Positions 63,524 through 64,000 of a stretch of 64,000 nt of DNA are shown in pieces (within the stretch, counting starts at the first letter, position 1; each line of letters opens with the position of its first letter). The DNA is from Caprimulgus europaeus (taxonomy: Eukaryota > Chordata > Aves > Caprimulgiformes > Caprimulgidae): assembly GCA_907165065.1 (NCBI GenBank), contig OU015527.1:19543686-19607685 (forward strand). Direction: 5' to 3'. The notes beneath the pieces are model-generated. The model was given only the letters and a program-made list of their open reading frames with translations. It had not been told where the DNA came from and searched no databases. The translations under genes were made by a program, and so were the position numbers.

Positions 63524-63700
63524 AAAAATAAAATAAAATAATAAATAAAATAAAATAAAATAAAATAAAATAAAATAAAATAAAATAAAATAAAATAAAA
63601 TAAAATAAAATAAAATAAAATAAAATAAAATAAAATAAAATAAAATAAAATAAAATAAAATAAAATAAAATAAAATAAAATAAAATAAAATAATAAAATA
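63524..63700. repeat. (AAAAT)n pentanucleotide microsatellite, about 177 bases
   Basis: The plus strand repeats TAAAA from about 63,524 to 63,700. The core of about 29 units (roughly 63,545-63,692) is uninterrupted, with irregular units (AATAATAAATA, TAATAAAA) at the edges. Because 5 and 3 share no factor, all three minus-strand frames stay open and read as F-I-L-F-Y repeats; this is not protein coding. Its purity suggests it is length-variable between individuals. Confidence 0.98.
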
Positions 63701-64000
63701 GACAGATGCTCCCACCCTGAGACACAGTAACTCCTAACATGTACTTGTTTTAATACACATGATTTAGTCACCTTATAAACTTCATGGTTTGTGCATCTGG
63801 ATTTAACACCCCATCCTTTCCCGACTCCTCCCTTCCCCCCTCTAAATACAAAATATATAAAGCACCCATTAGAAAAAGCTTTGAAACGAAGAGAAGATAC
63901 CAATGCATTAATGTAAGTAAACTATAACAAATTAGATGTAACATACACGTCTTGTACAGCCGTACTCCTGTTATAGAACAGTTCACTTTGAAGAAATGAA
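63701..64000. other. unique sequence at window end
   Basis: About 300 bases with no recognised feature. Confidence 0.6.

Noticed and set aside
63424..63903. Minus-strand open frames of 83-159 codons rich in F-I-L-F-Y
   Set aside because: They are translations of the AAAAT microsatellite in its three frames and are not genes.
1..64000. tRNA, rRNA, CRISPR arrays, bacterial-type operons
   Set aside because: None seen on either strand. The repeat content is that of a bird nuclear genome.

Overview
The window looks like bird nuclear DNA. It is AT-rich, has no operon-like or dense coding structure, and is littered with 5'-truncated CR1 LINE retrotransposons. These end in the CR1 3' signature (short ATTCTRTG-type repeats after a GGTCCCTTCCA-type tail) and encode CR1 reverse-transcriptase C-termini. 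One long solo LTR of a kind I recognise from avian endogenous retroviruses is also present. I cannot name the species. Assignment to birds rests on the CR1 and LTR types and is firm; anything finer would be a guess.

Layout. 1-5.9 kb: single-copy AT-rich DNA with low-complexity T/G tracts. 5.9-6.3 kb: a very old CR1 fragment. 7.26-8.98 kb: the longest CR1 copy (+), covering most of the reverse-transcriptase domain, with a deletion and one in-frame stop. 9-22.3 kb: mostly unique sequence with a GC-richer patch at 13.6 kb (possible TATA/MEF2-like element) and an 18-bp tandem repeat at 15.2 kb. 22.3-27.2 kb: a CR1 cluster of four fragments in alternating orientation. 27.2-31.1 kb: unique. 31.08-32.11 kb: a roughly 1-kb solo LTR. 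32.1-36.2 kb: unique. 36.2-36.9 kb: two CR1 tails in head-to-head orientation. 36.9-50.6 kb: unique, with one weak minus-strand exon candidate at 46.5 kb and a perfect 13-bp hairpin at 42.7 kb. 50.7-51.5 kb: two ancient repeat fragments. 55.8-58.2 kb: a minus-strand CR1, then a plus-strand old CR1 into which a younger CR1 with an intact reading frame has inserted. 60.0-60.2 kb: another old CR1 tail. 63.5-63.7 kb: an (AAAAT)n microsatellite of about 177 bp.

No protein-coding host gene, tRNA, rRNA or CRISPR could be supported. The window is most simply an intergenic stretch or part of one or more very long introns. The only reading frames clearly coding by origin are decayed CR1 ORF2 remnants. 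The other open frames are short, lack recognisable domains and fit chance expectation. No novel multi-gene system was seen; the findings are mostly about mobile-element history, hairpins and tandem repeats, plus a few tentative exon, promoter or transcript candidates.
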